A stretch of DNA of 64,000 bases, taken from Fragum whitleyi. Taxonomy: Eukaryota > Mollusca > Bivalvia > Cardiida > Cardiidae. The notes below the pieces were generated by a model. The model saw nothing but the letters and a program-made list of their open reading frames with translations, was not told the DNA's origin and made no database searches. This document shows positions 62,901 through 63,817 of this stretch, piece after piece. Numbering within the stretch: position 1 is the stretch's first letter; the number at the start of each line of letters is the position of its first letter. The position numbers and the translations under genes are program-made. Location of the stretch: assembly GCA_948146395.1 (NCBI GenBank), contig OX411559.1, forward strand, positions 32,862,715 through 32,926,714, in the 5' to 3' direction.

Positions 62901-63817
62901 AATTTCATTTCAAGAATATCAAAAGCTGTACTTTAACTCGTGGGTTCGCGATTCGTGAAAATAAAGATTTTTGATGGTCACTCAATGAAAGATTAATCGA
63001 TTTTACAATATTGTTTTAGTCATATCGCGCTGACTGGAGCACCCAACAATGGATTCCGGGTATCACACCAGTACTACCATTACACCTTTCCTAGCTGTTT
63101 CGAACTGTAATTGATACCATGATTCTTTATCTAGATAAATGTCACAAAATGTATGTGCAAAATCGATGAAAAAAAGCTTAGAAAAGTCGGTCGAAAAAGG
63201 CGGAGTTTAGCGAGAACTCCTAGTACACATTCGACGTTTATAATGCAATTCCGTTATTGTTTGTTTGTTTGTTTGTTTGTTTGTTTGTTTGTTTGTTTGT
63301 TTGTTTGTTTGTTTGTTTGTTTGTTTGTTTGTTTGTTTGTTTGTTTGTTTGTTTGTTTGTTTGTTTGTTTGTTTGTTTGTTTGTTTGTTTGTTTGTTTGT
63401 TTGTTTGTTTGTTTGTTTGTTTGATTGATTGTTTGATTGTTTGATTGATTGATTGATTGATTGAATGTTTGTTTATTTTTTTTCCTTTCGCGATATCTAT
63501 CCCTACCTGTAATGCTTCATCTTCTTGAACGACATGAAGAAGGAAATCATCGGTCGAAGACACTTTCAGCCCTTTGGCTGCAATCTCTATCCCGTCCGGT
63601 ACCAGCCCCGTGCAGTTTATCCGGAGGGTCTCGGGATCCCGGGTCTTGGCCGAAGGGATGACGTAATCTCCGACACTTTGACAATTCGACCCGCTCAGTG
63701 TGACGGTGATGTTGTCGTCATTCTGATTGTTGATAATCAGGTACAGTGGGGTTGATGTCTGGCTTATCGTGTGACTCTCTCGACCGAGCAAAGACACCCA
63801 ATAGTTCGTCTCGCCCA
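14815..63817 (-). CDS. IgGFc-binding-protein-like type I membrane protein, two modules, 18 exons in window (5' partial)
   Basis: Eighteen exons (w1-w18) with GT-AG borders join in phase into 1222 codons and a stop. Order: module 1 (w1-w2), DNDCD-type Cys exon (w3), linker/beta region (w4-w7), module 2 (w8-w13), second DNDCD-type exon (w14), w15, Thr/Pro-rich stalk (w16), C-x3-C-x-C-x-C plus helical juxtamembrane part (w17), then transmembrane helix and short tail (w18). The IgGFc-binding assignment rests on the w2 segment VFAGARNVP followed by VEQLLPINKWGTSYLVMP, typical of that domain in FCGBP-like proteins, with a divergent counterpart in w11 (AQLPPKEFLGQRFFIPA). No signal peptide is seen because the 5' end lies beyond 64 kb. 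FCGBP relatives act in mucus or cell-surface recognition; a surface or immune-type role here is inference. Confidence 0.84.
15733..15990 (-). mobile_element. SINE-1 copy, head mutated
   Basis: It runs from AACACCGCTTTTAACAATAT through GATCTACGATTATCAACCCA to GTGTCGCCGTCGAGGATA. The B box is damaged. It directly precedes a MITE-A short copy. Confidence 0.66.
15995..16185 (-). mobile_element. MITE-A short copy with central deletion
   Basis: Both ends are present (AACATCGAGAAATTGACCTT and CTTGTCATTTTGCGATGTTG) but the central palindrome is absent. It joins a SINE on its left side. Confidence 0.65.
16354..16374. repeat. C homopolymer, about 20 bp
   Basis: An uninterrupted run of C follows ACTCCTCC. 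Other homopolymers: A tracts at 598-632 (interrupted), 1057-1079, 27189-27216 and 35940-35960; T tracts at 44337-44360 and 52500-52522; a T/G run at 48440-48465. Confidence 0.9.
16395..18200 (-). repeat. Tandem ~95-bp copies of the 3' half of exon w17, split by a mobile element
   Basis: Starting inside exon w17, about six degenerate copies follow: ~18088-18185 (the exon itself), 17990-18080, 17893-17985, 17800-17885, 17700-17795 and 16395-16490. Landmark GCTTGTTTTTCTGTAC recurs at 18099, 17905 and 17715 (194 and 190 bp apart), with a related form at 16418. Between these lie a second sub-type, so the true unit is about 95 bp. Copies keep the helix-coding core (for example LSTITAKLKSIQTKLSLK at ~17996-18050) and splice-like GT after it. 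Other copies have stops or indels. Confidence 0.75.
16492..17696 (+). mobile_element. Helentron/HINE-like element copy 1 with ~146-bp internal tandem repeats
   Basis: The left end is ACAAGAGGACCATGATGGTC followed by ATCGCTCACCTGAGT. The right end has a GACGACGGAC-rich stretch, then GCTCACCTTGAGCAC, a degraded partner arm and TAAAAAG. About six internal copies of a ~146-bp unit (landmark TTCATCCTTGTGACCTG at ~16717, 16863, 17084, 17231, 17375, 17520) fill the middle. A ~75-bp imperfect palindrome interrupts unit 2 near 16975-17050. It interrupts the exon-w17 repeat array. Confidence 0.65.
18088..18230 (-). CDS. Exon w17: CxCxC segment and helical juxtamembrane part
   Basis: The exon is 143 nt, two bases in and phase 0 out, with acceptor TTTTCTACTAG and donor CAG|GTCAGT. 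It reads PEETCTTDCICPCGWVQEKN, then YTKEELDTLIATITAKLKVQ and KNKLSSQ. The second half is an amphipathic helix candidate. If the donor were ignored, translation would stop three codons later at 18079-18081. Joining to w18 gives a transmembrane segment and is preferred. Degenerate copies of its 3' half follow towards 16.4 kb. Confidence 0.78.
18265..18687 (+). mobile_element. MITE-B copy
   Basis: Family MITE-B: starts CTTTAATGNTTTTCGGTGG (N variable), contains GATAATCTCACCGCAAAAGC, GTGACGTCACAATGAACGTT and a strong hairpin AACAACAAAAGCTATATTTT-CACTCGTGGC...GCCAC-complement, and ends AACGATTATCCTCTATG. Length about 420 bp. This copy begins about 35 bp from the acceptor of exon w17. Confidence 0.75.
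18965..19035. repeat. Short foldback repeat (GAAACAGTTGTAACTG type)
   Basis: CGAAACAGTTGTAACTGTCT and GGTTACAACTGTTTCGCA form a hairpin with the small loop ATAAGTTTATAG. Two more copies are at 44246-44326 and 60728-60812; the outer context CTCAG...GAGCCAT is shared. Confidence 0.7.
19245..20156 (+). mobile_element. Helentron/HINE-like element copy 2 with ~170-bp internal repeats
   Basis: It has the same left end as copy 1 (ACAAGAGGACCATGAT...CGCTCAC) and a complete right hairpin (GCTCACCTTGAGCAC, TTC, GTGCTCAGGTGAGC) followed by TAAAAA. The core differs: three units of ~166-175 bp with landmark ACCCCAGGGTCTT at ~19456, 19631 and 19797. It lies in the intron between w16 and w17. Confidence 0.65.
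20248..20482. mobile_element. MITE-F copy
   Basis: It runs ATGTGACCCATCGCGCGAAA to TTTTTGTGTTACGGGTCACA. The inner hairpin is half deleted (GTGCGCAATCCGCGCAGTCT). Confidence 0.7.
20625..20745 (-). mobile_element. MITE-A fragment
   Basis: The fragment CAACGCTCCATTCATTCC ... CTTGTCAATTTCACGATGTT keeps one terminal repeat and lacks the centre. Confidence 0.55.
20746..21727. other. Intron stretch, mostly unassigned
   Basis: It contains the inverted block at 21430-21560 described with 32150-32278, and a loose inverted pair around AACGTTCTGGAACGTTC (20946) and AAAACGTTCTCGAACGTTTA (21083). No exon was found. Confidence 0.4.
21728..22030 (+). mobile_element. MITE-A copy
   Basis: It runs from AAACATCGTGAAATTGACAA through GCTAGCATGAACAAAATTAG to GAATGTCAAGTTCACGATGT. 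The block GCGCTGAGTGAGCG is present. It lies in the w16-w17 intron. Confidence 0.7.
22110..22230. repeat. Foldback repeat P, copy 3
   Basis: Core CCCCGCTTTGCACGTGCACT and partner GTTCAAAGCGGGACATAATT; outer end GTTTTGTCATCATGGACGCA. Confidence 0.72.
22671..23098 (+). mobile_element. MITE-B copy
   Basis: All landmarks of the family are present: CTTTAATGCTTTTCGGTGGT, GGCGAAATAAGTCACGTCAC, the AACAACAAAAGC hairpin and GCGATTATCCTCTATA at the end. Confidence 0.75.
23212..23975. mobile_element. TTAA-flanked inverted-repeat element, 764 bp
   Basis: Ends are GGTGGCAATGGACAG and TGTCCATTGCTACC, with TTAA on both sides (23208-23211 and 23976-23979). No coding capacity is seen. TTAA target sites are characteristic of piggyBac-type transposition; assignment to that group is inference. 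Confidence 0.65.
24146..24273. repeat. Foldback repeat P, copy 4
   Basis: Nearly perfect: TTTTCCAATTATACCCCGCT, TTGCACGTGCGTTCGCGTGC, AAAGCGGGGTATAATTGGAA. Outer ends are CCTGCGTTCAAGATCACC and GGTGATCCGTAACGTAGGG. It lies ~130 bp from exon w16. Confidence 0.78.
24403..24711 (-). CDS. Exon w16: Thr/Pro-rich stalk
   Basis: The exon is 309 nt (two bases, 102 codons, one base), with acceptor GGTTTTACAG and donor A|GTGAGT. It is rich in Thr, Pro and Ser (STTTTTCPPPSPVTTGAP ... TPTTTPASVSSTQNTTTTAP) with a short non-repetitive island NKLSADWYTGLVFPPLPP. The composition suggests a mucin-like, O-glycosylated extended stalk between the globular modules and the membrane. Confidence 0.82.
24775..24905 (-). 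mobile_element. SINE-1 fragment
   Basis: It keeps CAGTTATATCGCGGCGGCTG, GGAGCACCTAATATGGATTC and CCTTTCTTAGCCACCAGTTG but has no head. Confidence 0.55.
25060..25375. repeat. Repeat family E copy
   Basis: It contains ACTAATCACACTTAATGAAT, TCTCTTCATATGTTATAATT, TAGATAAAGCCAATTTTTCA and AGCCAATCAGATTTCACAAC, in the same order as at 7300-7640. Confidence 0.48.
25468..25628. repeat. Long near-perfect hairpin
   Basis: The left arm ATGAGTGTCTTTTTCCCTGC, GATTATTGGGGGTATAAAGT, GCAATTGCCTAAGCACATGG is complemented by CCATGTGCTAAGGCAATTGC, ACTTTATACCCCAATAATCT, GAGAAAAAGACACTCGTC. The inner loop is itself palindromic (TAACGCCCTACGGGCGTTA). Confidence 0.8.
26165..26330 (-). mobile_element. SINE-2 copy (second tRNA-derived family)
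   Basis: It contains GGGCTATTAAGTGTTTTACC, CATAAACACACCCCGGCGAC, GGTAGGGCTCGAACCACAAA; on the minus strand this gives the B box GGTTCGAGCCC. A second copy with the same order is at 29455-29575. The sequence between 25640 and 26160 holds nothing recognised. Confidence 0.58.
26425..26590 (-). mobile_element. MITE-A internal fragment
   Basis: It holds the block TATTTTAATAAAGAGAGGTA, the palindrome TATTGTTCAACCTGAACAAA and part of the right arm. The ends are missing. Past it, at 26640-26740, is a run of imperfect CACTCACTCGCTC-type simple repeats. Confidence 0.52.
26912..27118. repeat. Repeat family H copy
   Basis: It runs TAGCCTGTGCGTGAGATTTC to TTGGAAATATCACGCACAGG. The interior has AAATAGCAAAGTCTGACCAG. 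An A tract (27189-27216) follows. Confidence 0.62.
27217..28054. other. Intron stretch, unassigned
   Basis: A stretch at 27366-27450 is built from short CAACGCCAACACC/AACGTCAATACC-like triplet-rich units, similar in style to 46245-46310. The rest is AT-rich with nothing recognised. A similar sentence of bases (CTCAATAATTTTCCTCCAAC) recurs at 39900, hinting at a further repeat. Confidence 0.4.
28055..28099 (-). CDS. Exon w15: short linker exon
   Basis: The exon is 45 nt (two bases, 14 codons, one base), with acceptor CTTTTTACAG and donor T|GTAAGT. It reads (D)PDIDGTLFEDCQAN. The phases agree with w14 and w16. It links the last cysteine motif to the stalk. Confidence 0.76.
28410..28790 (+). 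mobile_element. MITE-A copy, right end lost
   Basis: It starts ACAGTTAAAAACATCGTGAA and continues with GAATGAAATTGAATGAGTGT, the palindrome TTTTGTTCAAGATGAACAAA and GTGTGTCTTCGTGGACCAAT. It stops near AATGGAGCGAGGTGTG. Confidence 0.72.
28855..28980. repeat. Repeat family H copy
   Basis: It holds GACCTTATCTATCTACTAAA, CGCATAGCGAAGACTCTGGT and ends GGAAACCTCATGCACAGGCT. It ends about 50 bp from the donor of exon w14. Confidence 0.58.
29029..29128 (-). CDS. Exon w14: DNDCD cysteine motif after module 2
   Basis: The exon is 100 nt, phase 0 in and one base out, exactly as in w3. It reads LCVITLGSPGDELDNDCDNL, then VNEETCQVVNLTP. The acceptor is TTTTTTCCAG and the donor G|GTGAAA. The repeated GxPGDxLDNDCD core and identical phases mark it as the duplicate of w3. 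Confidence 0.85.
29455..29575 (-). mobile_element. SINE-2 copy
   Basis: It contains GACTATTTAGTGTTTTGCCT, ATAAACACATCCGGCTAGGC, GGGGCTCGAATCACGGACCT, then AATAGGCGACCGAGGCAG. Read on the minus strand this is a tRNA-like head. Confidence 0.58.
30137..30553 (-). mobile_element. MITE-A complete copy next to exon w13 donor
   Basis: It is bounded by ACAGTTAATAACATCGAGAA and CTCCACGATGTTTCTTACTG and contains the central palindrome CGTCCAATTTGGACG with AATTAGCGATGATG. Length about 417 bp. Its right end is about 14 bp from the 5' splice site of w13 (GT at 30566-30567). Confidence 0.75.
30568..30766 (-). CDS. Exon w13: end of module 2
   Basis: The exon is 199 nt. One base completes Ser with w12, and it ends in phase 0 at AGG|GTAAGT. 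It reads YAIADNGTALPTPYATGSTP, then SWEYTGGNNPFFVITVVKHK, ending KFDTNGNR. A MITE end lies about 14 bp past the donor. Confidence 0.84.
30978..31250 (+). mobile_element. SINE-1 copy
   Basis: The head is GTCATAGCGCAGTGGAAGCG, GTCGGACTATCGTTCAAAAG, GTCCCGGGTTCGATTCC. The body and tail end GCGTAAACCCCATTCAA and TTGATTGATTG repeats. It lies in the w12-w13 intron, tail to tail with the next copy. Confidence 0.78.
31255..31427 (-). mobile_element. SINE-1 copy next to exon w12 donor
   Basis: It runs from TGATTCCTGGATTCCTGGTA to GGGGATCGAACCCGGGAAAA. The A-box half of the head is missing. Its end is about 14-16 bp from the donor of exon w12 (GT at 31441-31442). Confidence 0.74.
31443..31603 (-). CDS. 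Exon w12: module 2, continued
   Basis: The exon is 161 nt, phase 0 in and two bases out, with acceptor CTGATTTCAG and donor AG|GTAACG. It reads IFEIYCNKPAQVMLQIKAND, then NSWGNLLILPHVNQYVHETV. A SINE on the intron side ends about 15 bp from the donor. Confidence 0.84.
31978..32104. repeat. Foldback repeat P, copy 5
   Basis: Outer ends are CACGTTCAGGATGACAAAAC and GTTTTGTCATCCTGAAGTCA, with core CCCCGCTTTGCACGTGCACT. Confidence 0.76.
32150..32278. repeat. Repeat block (GAGCTCTGACGTAGGCGTCG)
   Basis: It shares GGTCTATTTTCAAACCTGAG, GAGTCCATGACCATAGGT with 34860-34975 and, inverted, with 21440-21560 (CTTTACCTATGGTAATGGAC). Family unknown. Confidence 0.55.
32279..33045 (-). pseudogene. Tc1/mariner-type transposase remnant
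   Basis: On the minus strand the N-terminal helix-turn-helix region reads RRLSTNERWRIIGMRDSGMS, then CRAIARQLGYHHSVITRLVQ. A frame change leads to STVRNRLRIAGYKARRPLKR, then a second change leads to IYWSDECRMLLHVTDGRIRF and GGGGSVMIWGCVSYG. A third segment keeps DDNARPH and stops at about 32279, so the C-terminal catalytic part is missing. At least two frameshifts and a 3' truncation make it non-functional. It lies within the w11-w12 intron. Confidence 0.88.
33238..34378. repeat. Adjacent duplicate, copy 1 (1.14 kb)
   Basis: It starts TAATAGTTAAACGCTAATAA with a strong hairpin (33243-33352; loop side GAAAGGAGGGAGCGTAGCGA) and ends TGTAGGACAAAGACTAAG. Copy 2 follows directly. No coding capacity is seen; a minus frame at 33544-33786 is not conserved in copy 2. 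Confidence 0.7.
34379..35660. repeat. Adjacent duplicate, copy 2 (1.28 kb)
   Basis: It repeats the order of copy 1: the hairpin, GACTTAGTCTTTTTACCGCC, GTTTAGTTTGTACGCATGCG and TTCTGATTGGATGATAATAT. Extra sequence is present: a block at 34860-34975 (GAGCTCTGACGTAGGCGCCG), also found at 32160-32276 and 21430-21560, and a SINE fragment near 35296-35375. Confidence 0.65.
35712..36687. mobile_element. TTAA-flanked palindromic element, 976 bp (copy 1)
   Basis: The left end GGTTCATGTAAAGTG is repeated inverted at the right end, with TTAA flanks at 35708-35711 and 36688-36691. The inverted repeat extends for roughly 250-300 bp per arm: GCATGACTGTTGGATAAAAT on the left pairs with ATTTTATCCAACCATCATGC on the right. 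An A tract lies at 35940-35960. No coding capacity. Confidence 0.75.
36847..37112 (-). CDS. Exon w11: module 2 core
   Basis: The exon is 266 nt, two bases in and phase 0 out, with acceptor CTCATTGTAG and donor GAG|GTGAGT. It reads VEAQAPFALFSYDNGGPAPA, then AQLPPKEFLGQRFFIPAIDL and SGDITIITTEDSTYC, ending RELYQNE. It is the counterpart of the VFAG...LLPINKWGTSY part of module 1, with the WG pair changed to LG. Confidence 0.86.
37397..38994 (+). mobile_element. Helentron/HINE-like element copy 3 with ten 145-bp tandem repeats
   Basis: The left end is ACAAGAGGGCCATAGTGGCC...ATCGCTCACCTGA; the right end is the GACGACGGAC run and the hairpin CCTTGAGCAC-TTC-GTGCTCAGG followed by TGAGCTAAAAAA. Landmark TCAGGTTGATTGGG recurs at 37551, 37695, 37840, 37985, 38130, 38275, 38419, 38564, 38709 and 38854, a period of 144-145 bp. 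Open frames on the minus strand here are repeat artefacts. Confidence 0.7.
39641..39763 (-). CDS. Exon w10: module 2, continued
   Basis: The exon is 123 nt (two bases, 40 codons, one base), with acceptor ATTTTTCAG and donor A|GTAAGT. It reads TYNNMFVPIIADRAVYKRNE, then AGFWTGENSMNIMKTPDPGY. It matches the NEYYVITYC part of w2 by position. Confidence 0.84.
40063..40192 (-). CDS. Exon w9: module 2, continued
   Basis: The exon is 130 nt, phase 0 in and one base out, with donor G|GTAAGT. It reads VSLKANGEVSVHAIYNNVPN, then GKTSLMFLPADVLGPIYHFH. It corresponds to GLKVSSTDDFLLHVVQ and the beginning of w2 in module 1. The acceptor is ATTACTAG. Confidence 0.84.
40275..40703 (+). mobile_element. MITE-B copy
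   Basis: It runs from CTTTAATGCTTTTCGGTGGC to AACGATTATCCTCTATGTG with the usual hairpin at 40575-40650. It lies about 80 bp from the acceptor of exon w9. Confidence 0.75.
41086..43915 (-). pseudogene. CR1-like non-LTR retrotransposon, endonuclease plus reverse transcriptase, inactivated
   Basis: Reading on the minus strand, an AP-type endonuclease starts LNVNCRSIRNKISELYQM and has CCTETWLKP, LAGDFNMPEIDWE and LSNSDHEVIF. Then comes the reverse transcriptase with NKASGPDQI, NYRPISLTCITSKLLE, DFSKAFDKVDH, SGVPQGSVLGP, a FADDTIVYMT catalytic motif and MEFNPDKCEVI, followed by the thumb and C-terminal region ending near 41098. Lesions: stops near 43522, 43446 and 41818, a frame change near 42690, loss of sequence just before FADD at ~41885, and a stop at ~41284. 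It lies in the w8-w9 intron, antisense to nothing, same strand as the host gene. Confidence 0.85.
44090..44190 (-). mobile_element. MITE-A fragment
   Basis: Only TCAAAACCATTCTAAATCGC, CGCTCCATTCATTCATTCC and CTCTAAATGACGAAG remain. It follows a short copy of the hairpin repeat seen at 5398-5530. Confidence 0.5.
44246..44326. repeat. Short foldback repeat, second copy
   Basis: CGAAACAGTTGTAACTGCCT pairs with AGGCAGTCACAACTGTTTCG. A T tract at 44337-44360 follows. Confidence 0.7.
44505..44713 (-). CDS. Exon w8: start of IgGFc-like module 2
   Basis: The exon is 209 nt, entering with two bases and leaving in phase 0, with acceptor ATTTTTCAG and donor TTT|GTAAGT. It reads EEDNYGNHFIIPAGWEGIFP, then APELYVTNKGTSSVNVQMLG, ending APGQNKF. 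It aligns with w1 and starts at the same position and phase. This gives a conserved intron at the head of both modules. Confidence 0.85.
44975..45225 (+). mobile_element. SINE-1 copy, head diverged
   Basis: It runs from CGAAGTTTAAGGCGTCTCGG, CAAAAGGTTCTGGGTTCGGC through GTGTGAGAAATACCAGGAAT to GCGCCGTTAAACCCCATATC. It lies in the w7-w8 intron. Confidence 0.7.
45290..45605. repeat. Repeat family J copy (TTATCATG type)
   Basis: It contains TTTATCATGACGAGGCTTTG, TAATATTGATATTTTAAGAC, CTTTATCATGCAAT-like blocks, then TGATATCAGGTCAATACAGG. The same blocks in reverse order appear at 48560-49070. Confidence 0.58.
45693..46105 (-). mobile_element. MITE-C copy, inverted
   Basis: It begins GAGGATATTGAATGAGTGGT and ends CGCGACGTAGCTCATATTAT, the reverse of the family. 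The hairpin around AAACGAGGATGCGCCGACTT is intact. Confidence 0.75.
46640..46675 (-). CDS. Exon w7: 36-nt microexon
   Basis: Acceptor TATATTGCAG and donor G|GTAAGT frame a 36-nt exon (two bases, 11 codons, one base) reading (D)ITDKDCGKIII(G). The one base left by w6 completes the Asp codon, and the one base left here completes the Gly codon with w8. Phase agreement on both sides is the main support. Confidence 0.72.
47767..47866 (-). CDS. Exon w6
   Basis: The exon is 100 nt, entering in phase 0 and leaving one base, with acceptor TTTTCCGCAG and donor G|GTAAGG. In phase it reads VKVGSSTGQVDLRGLVIDRL, then LFMSLVRESRVSI. A second frame is also open (ESWKLDWPGRPPRF...), but only the first joins both neighbouring exons without a stop. 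Confidence 0.72.
47925..48190. repeat. Foldback repeat family G, second copy
   Basis: It is inverted relative to 9280-9480: it begins TTACGCAATTTACGCAAGTG, holds the hairpin CTACAGCTTTTCAAGCTGTAG, and runs on to GTCCTTGATACACC. It begins about 60 bp from the acceptor of exon w6. Confidence 0.58.
48560..49070. repeat. Repeat family J copy, inverted and split by MITE-D
   Basis: It runs CATTTATCATGCAAAAAAGC, TTGGCCTGATATCACCTGAC, then the MITE-D insertion (48733-48960), then GTTAGTGTCTTGAAATATTG and TTTCTTGACGAAGCTTTGC. Confidence 0.58.
48733..48960 (-). mobile_element. MITE-D copy nested in another repeat
   Basis: It runs AACCCTTTCCTGTTTTACAA to ATTAAACAGCAAAGGGTT. The flanks on both sides match a second repeat family (see 48560-49070), so this copy was inserted into it. 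Confidence 0.68.
49078..49462. mobile_element. Inverted-repeat element (GGGACCAGTTTCATCAAA ends)
   Basis: It begins GGGACCAGTTTCATCAAATC and ends TTTTGATGAAACTGGCCCC. An inner hairpin AGACTGGTCCACATATCG...ATTCGACAGTGAGACCAGTCT is shared with a separate ~65-bp hairpin at 61637-61702 (AGACTGGTCCCTGTGTCGAC). Confidence 0.65.
50083..50345 (-). mobile_element. SINE-1, complete copy with tRNA-like head
   Basis: Read on the minus strand, the head GCCGCCGTCACAGCGCAGTT, GGTAGCGCGTCGGACTC... is tRNA-like, with an A-box-like stretch and the B box GGTTCGATCC. The body contains CACTCATCTTTTCCGACTAT, CTGGTGAGAGAAATACCAGG and ends GGCGTAAAACTCCATTC. About 260 bp. This is the best copy in the window and defines the family. 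Confidence 0.82.
50688..50932. mobile_element. MITE-F copy
   Basis: It runs TGTGACCCATCTGGGTAGGA to TCGCGTGACGAGTCATAA with the hairpin AACCCTAGTTAGACTGCGCG. Confidence 0.7.
50946..51959. other. Intron stretch, unassigned
   Basis: TACATATTACATAACATTAC-type short repeats occur at 51064-51110. No exon or known repeat was seen in the remainder. A minus frame at 51459-51641 has no support. Confidence 0.4.
51960..52076. repeat. Foldback repeat P, copy 6
   Basis: It runs AGGACGCAGCAACGTTCGCG to CTGCATTCTGAACGTAGGCC with core CTCACTTTACACACGTGCAA. It is the most diverged copy. Confidence 0.6.
52110..52688. mobile_element. MITE-F copy split by MITE-D, abutting exon w5
   Basis: The left end is AATGTGACCCGTCCTTGGAA and the right end CGCGTGACGAGTCACAAA at 52688. 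MITE-D (52178-52350) is inserted in it, and a T tract lies at 52500-52522. The right end is about 13 bp from the donor of exon w5. Confidence 0.66.
52178..52350 (-). mobile_element. MITE-D short copy nested in MITE-F
   Basis: It runs AACCCTTTCCTGTTTTACAA to TTGGACAGGAAAGGGTTA, with the inner hairpin deleted. It splits a MITE-F copy that begins at 52110 and ends at 52688. Confidence 0.65.
52703..52834 (-). CDS. Exon w5: Cys-containing part of pre-module region
   Basis: The exon is 132 nt, phase 0 to 0, with acceptor TTTCAG and donor GAG|GTAAGT. It reads VSQSYILLQSCNPSCDIDAN, then PVTVNDCSNDHIDFKLTLGA. The exon sits tightly between two transposon copies, one ending about 14 bp beyond the donor and one starting about 35 bp before the acceptor. 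Confidence 0.82.
52868..53290 (+). mobile_element. MITE-A copy next to exon w5 acceptor
   Basis: It starts TAGTTAACAACATCGAGAAA, holds TTTTGTTCAAATTGAACAAA and GTGTGTCTCCGTGGACCAAT, and fades near 53290. It begins about 34 bp from the first base of w5. Confidence 0.7.
53455..53615. repeat. Low-complexity AAAT/GATA/ATAA tract
   Basis: AAATAAATAAATAAATAATT and GATAAATAAATAAATTGATT, then CAATAATGATGATGATAATA. Simple sequence with no other content. Confidence 0.8.
53846..54813. mobile_element. TTAA-flanked palindromic element, 968 bp (copy 2)
   Basis: It is the same family as 35712-36687, with TTAA at 53842-53845 and 54814-54817. Arms carry GTCCAGGCATATTATATATC and GATATATAATATTCCTGGAC. The centre has ATTATAGTTTTTTTTAATTC. 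It lies in the w4-w5 intron. Confidence 0.75.
55040..56315 (-). mobile_element. MITE-A copy interrupted by a LINE fragment
   Basis: The left half (ACAGTTAGTTTACATCGTGA ... TTGTATGTATCTTTCTATG) ends near 55275. The right half resumes at ~56153 with AGGAGGTTAGGAATTACG, TTGTTCATCTTGAACAAA and ends GTCGGCAGTTTTGTTGTTAA. Together the two halves give the usual ~400 bp. Confidence 0.7.
55275..56155 (+). mobile_element. 5'-truncated LINE 3' end inserted into a MITE
   Basis: An open frame at 55379-55744 encodes a C-terminal reverse-transcriptase tail: VTRFRLGSHSLEIEVGRHLN, then a CKNCNLNLVETEYHFIMICP zinc-knuckle-like motif. This is typical of many molluscan LINEs. It is followed by a 3' region and an A-rich tail (AATAAAAAAAAATAATAAAA) at about 56118-56152. 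Both flanks are halves of one MITE-A copy, so this is a nested insertion. Confidence 0.72.
56375..56544 (-). CDS. Exon w4: linker/beta region before module 2
   Basis: The exon is 170 nt. Two bases complete the Val codon begun in w3, and it ends in phase 0 at CAG|GTCTGT. It reads TSFYLPYDVTNVGAPIHTEI, then an IYDIGTTK segment, ending KTAALQ. It is beta-rich and hydrophobic/polar alternating. It probably belongs to the N-terminal subregion of repeat unit 2, whose counterpart for unit 1 would lie upstream of the window. Confidence 0.8.
56600..57180. repeat. Repeat family E copy, long
   Basis: It holds TTATCACAGTGTATGGATCC near the left side, then ACAAATACTATCTTCATATC, CAGTGTTTCCGCCAATCAGA and AATCTTGGTGAACGCAATTA. 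It lies in the w3-w4 intron, just outside exon w4. Confidence 0.45.
57325..57592. mobile_element. MITE-F copy
   Basis: It runs ATGTAACCCGTCATGCGAAA to GTGCGACCGGTCTCACAT, with the hairpin TCGACCCTCGTCAGACTGCG and AGAATGATCAATCTACCTTC. Confidence 0.7.
57744..58157 (+). mobile_element. MITE-C copy
   Basis: It runs ATAATATGACCTACGTCGCG to TCATTCAATATCCTCTAT, with the ATCTATAAACAGATAAAAAC hairpin. It lies in the w3-w4 intron, close to two MITE-F copies. Confidence 0.75.
58345..58810. mobile_element. MITE-F-like element ending next to exon w3
   Basis: It begins TCGGTTATCGATCACGCAAA with GGGACCATCTTG, has the hairpin GTCGACCTTTGACAGCCTGC...GACTGACTAGGATCGACACT, a second hairpin around 58640-58690, and closes with TTTACGCACTTTCTGCAAAG, CCCTTTTCGCCTGACGG. 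The end lies about 8-10 bp from the donor of w3. Confidence 0.55.
58819..58912 (-). CDS. Exon w3: DNDCD cysteine motif after module 1
   Basis: The exon is 94 nt, phase 0 in and one extra base out, with acceptor TTTCAG and donor G|GTAAAT. It reads ECSVVFGYPGDLLDNDCDHK then YDEDICTQDDL. The GxPGDxLDNDCD core recurs in w14 with the same phases. The acidic spacing resembles short calcium-binding loops, but that is only an impression. A MITE end lies about 10 bp from the donor. Confidence 0.85.
59440..59603. mobile_element. MITE-F-like fragment ending next to exon w2
   Basis: It contains GTTTCGATCCTAGTCAGTCT, CCCGACTAGGGTCTTAACTT and ends near TTTACTCAACGGGACATATA. The end is about 10 bp from the donor of exon w2 (GT at 59612-59613). 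Confidence 0.5.
59614..60582 (-). CDS. Exon w2: main body of IgGFc-like module 1
   Basis: A single 969-nt exon (323 codons, phase 0 to 0) with acceptor CTAATTACAG and donor GAG|GTAAAG. It begins DPVGREGYLAFKEGHLGNEY, has many beta-type segments, and carries the hallmark VFAGARNVP ... VEQLLPINKWGTSYLVMP of IgGFc-binding domains, followed by GDIINIVTKNDNTS. It ends AMLGNINTVENE. This is the best family evidence in the window. The exon is much longer than any in module 2. Confidence 0.9.
60728..60812. repeat. Short foldback repeat, third copy
   Basis: CGAAATAATTGTAACTGCCT pairs with AGGCAGTAACAATTG, loop ATAAGCATAT. It lies about 145 bp from the acceptor of exon w2. Confidence 0.68.
60813..62439. 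other. Intron w1-w2, inner part
   Basis: It holds the ~65-bp hairpin at 61637-61702 and otherwise unassigned sequence. GGTGGACGTTTCTGGTGGCA (61212) reappears inverted near 62800, so a further dispersed repeat is likely. Confidence 0.4.
62440..62583. mobile_element. MITE-F short copy
   Basis: It runs TATGTGACCTGCCATTCAAA to TTTATGTGTGACGGGTCGCA with the hairpin centre deleted. Confidence 0.6.
63257..63424. repeat. (GTTT)n microsatellite, about 168 bp
   Basis: About 42 uninterrupted GTTT units, then mixed GATT/GTTT units to 63470. It is in the w1-w2 intron, roughly 80 bp from the w1 donor. It produces spurious open frames on both strands. Confidence 0.95.
63507..63817 (-). CDS. Exon w1: start of IgGFc-like module 1
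   Basis: The exon is 311 nt, enters with two bases of a split codon and leaves in phase 0. It reads GETNYWVSLLG, then TPLYLIINNQNDDNITVTLS, and ends HVVQEDEALQ. The acceptor (TTTTCAG) directly abuts the tail of a SINE, and the donor is CAG|GTAGGG. It aligns by eye with the start of module 2 (w8: GEEDNYGNHFIIPAG). The preceding exon lies outside the window. Confidence 0.85.

Noticed and set aside
63153..63428. Plus-strand frame with Cys-Leu-Phe-Val repeats
   Set aside because: It is a translation of the (GTTT)n microsatellite.
63207..63506. Continuation of the w1 frame past 63507 into Asn/Lys/Gln repeats
   Set aside because: A good donor (CAG|GTAGGG) ends the exon at 63507; the rest is intron containing the microsatellite.
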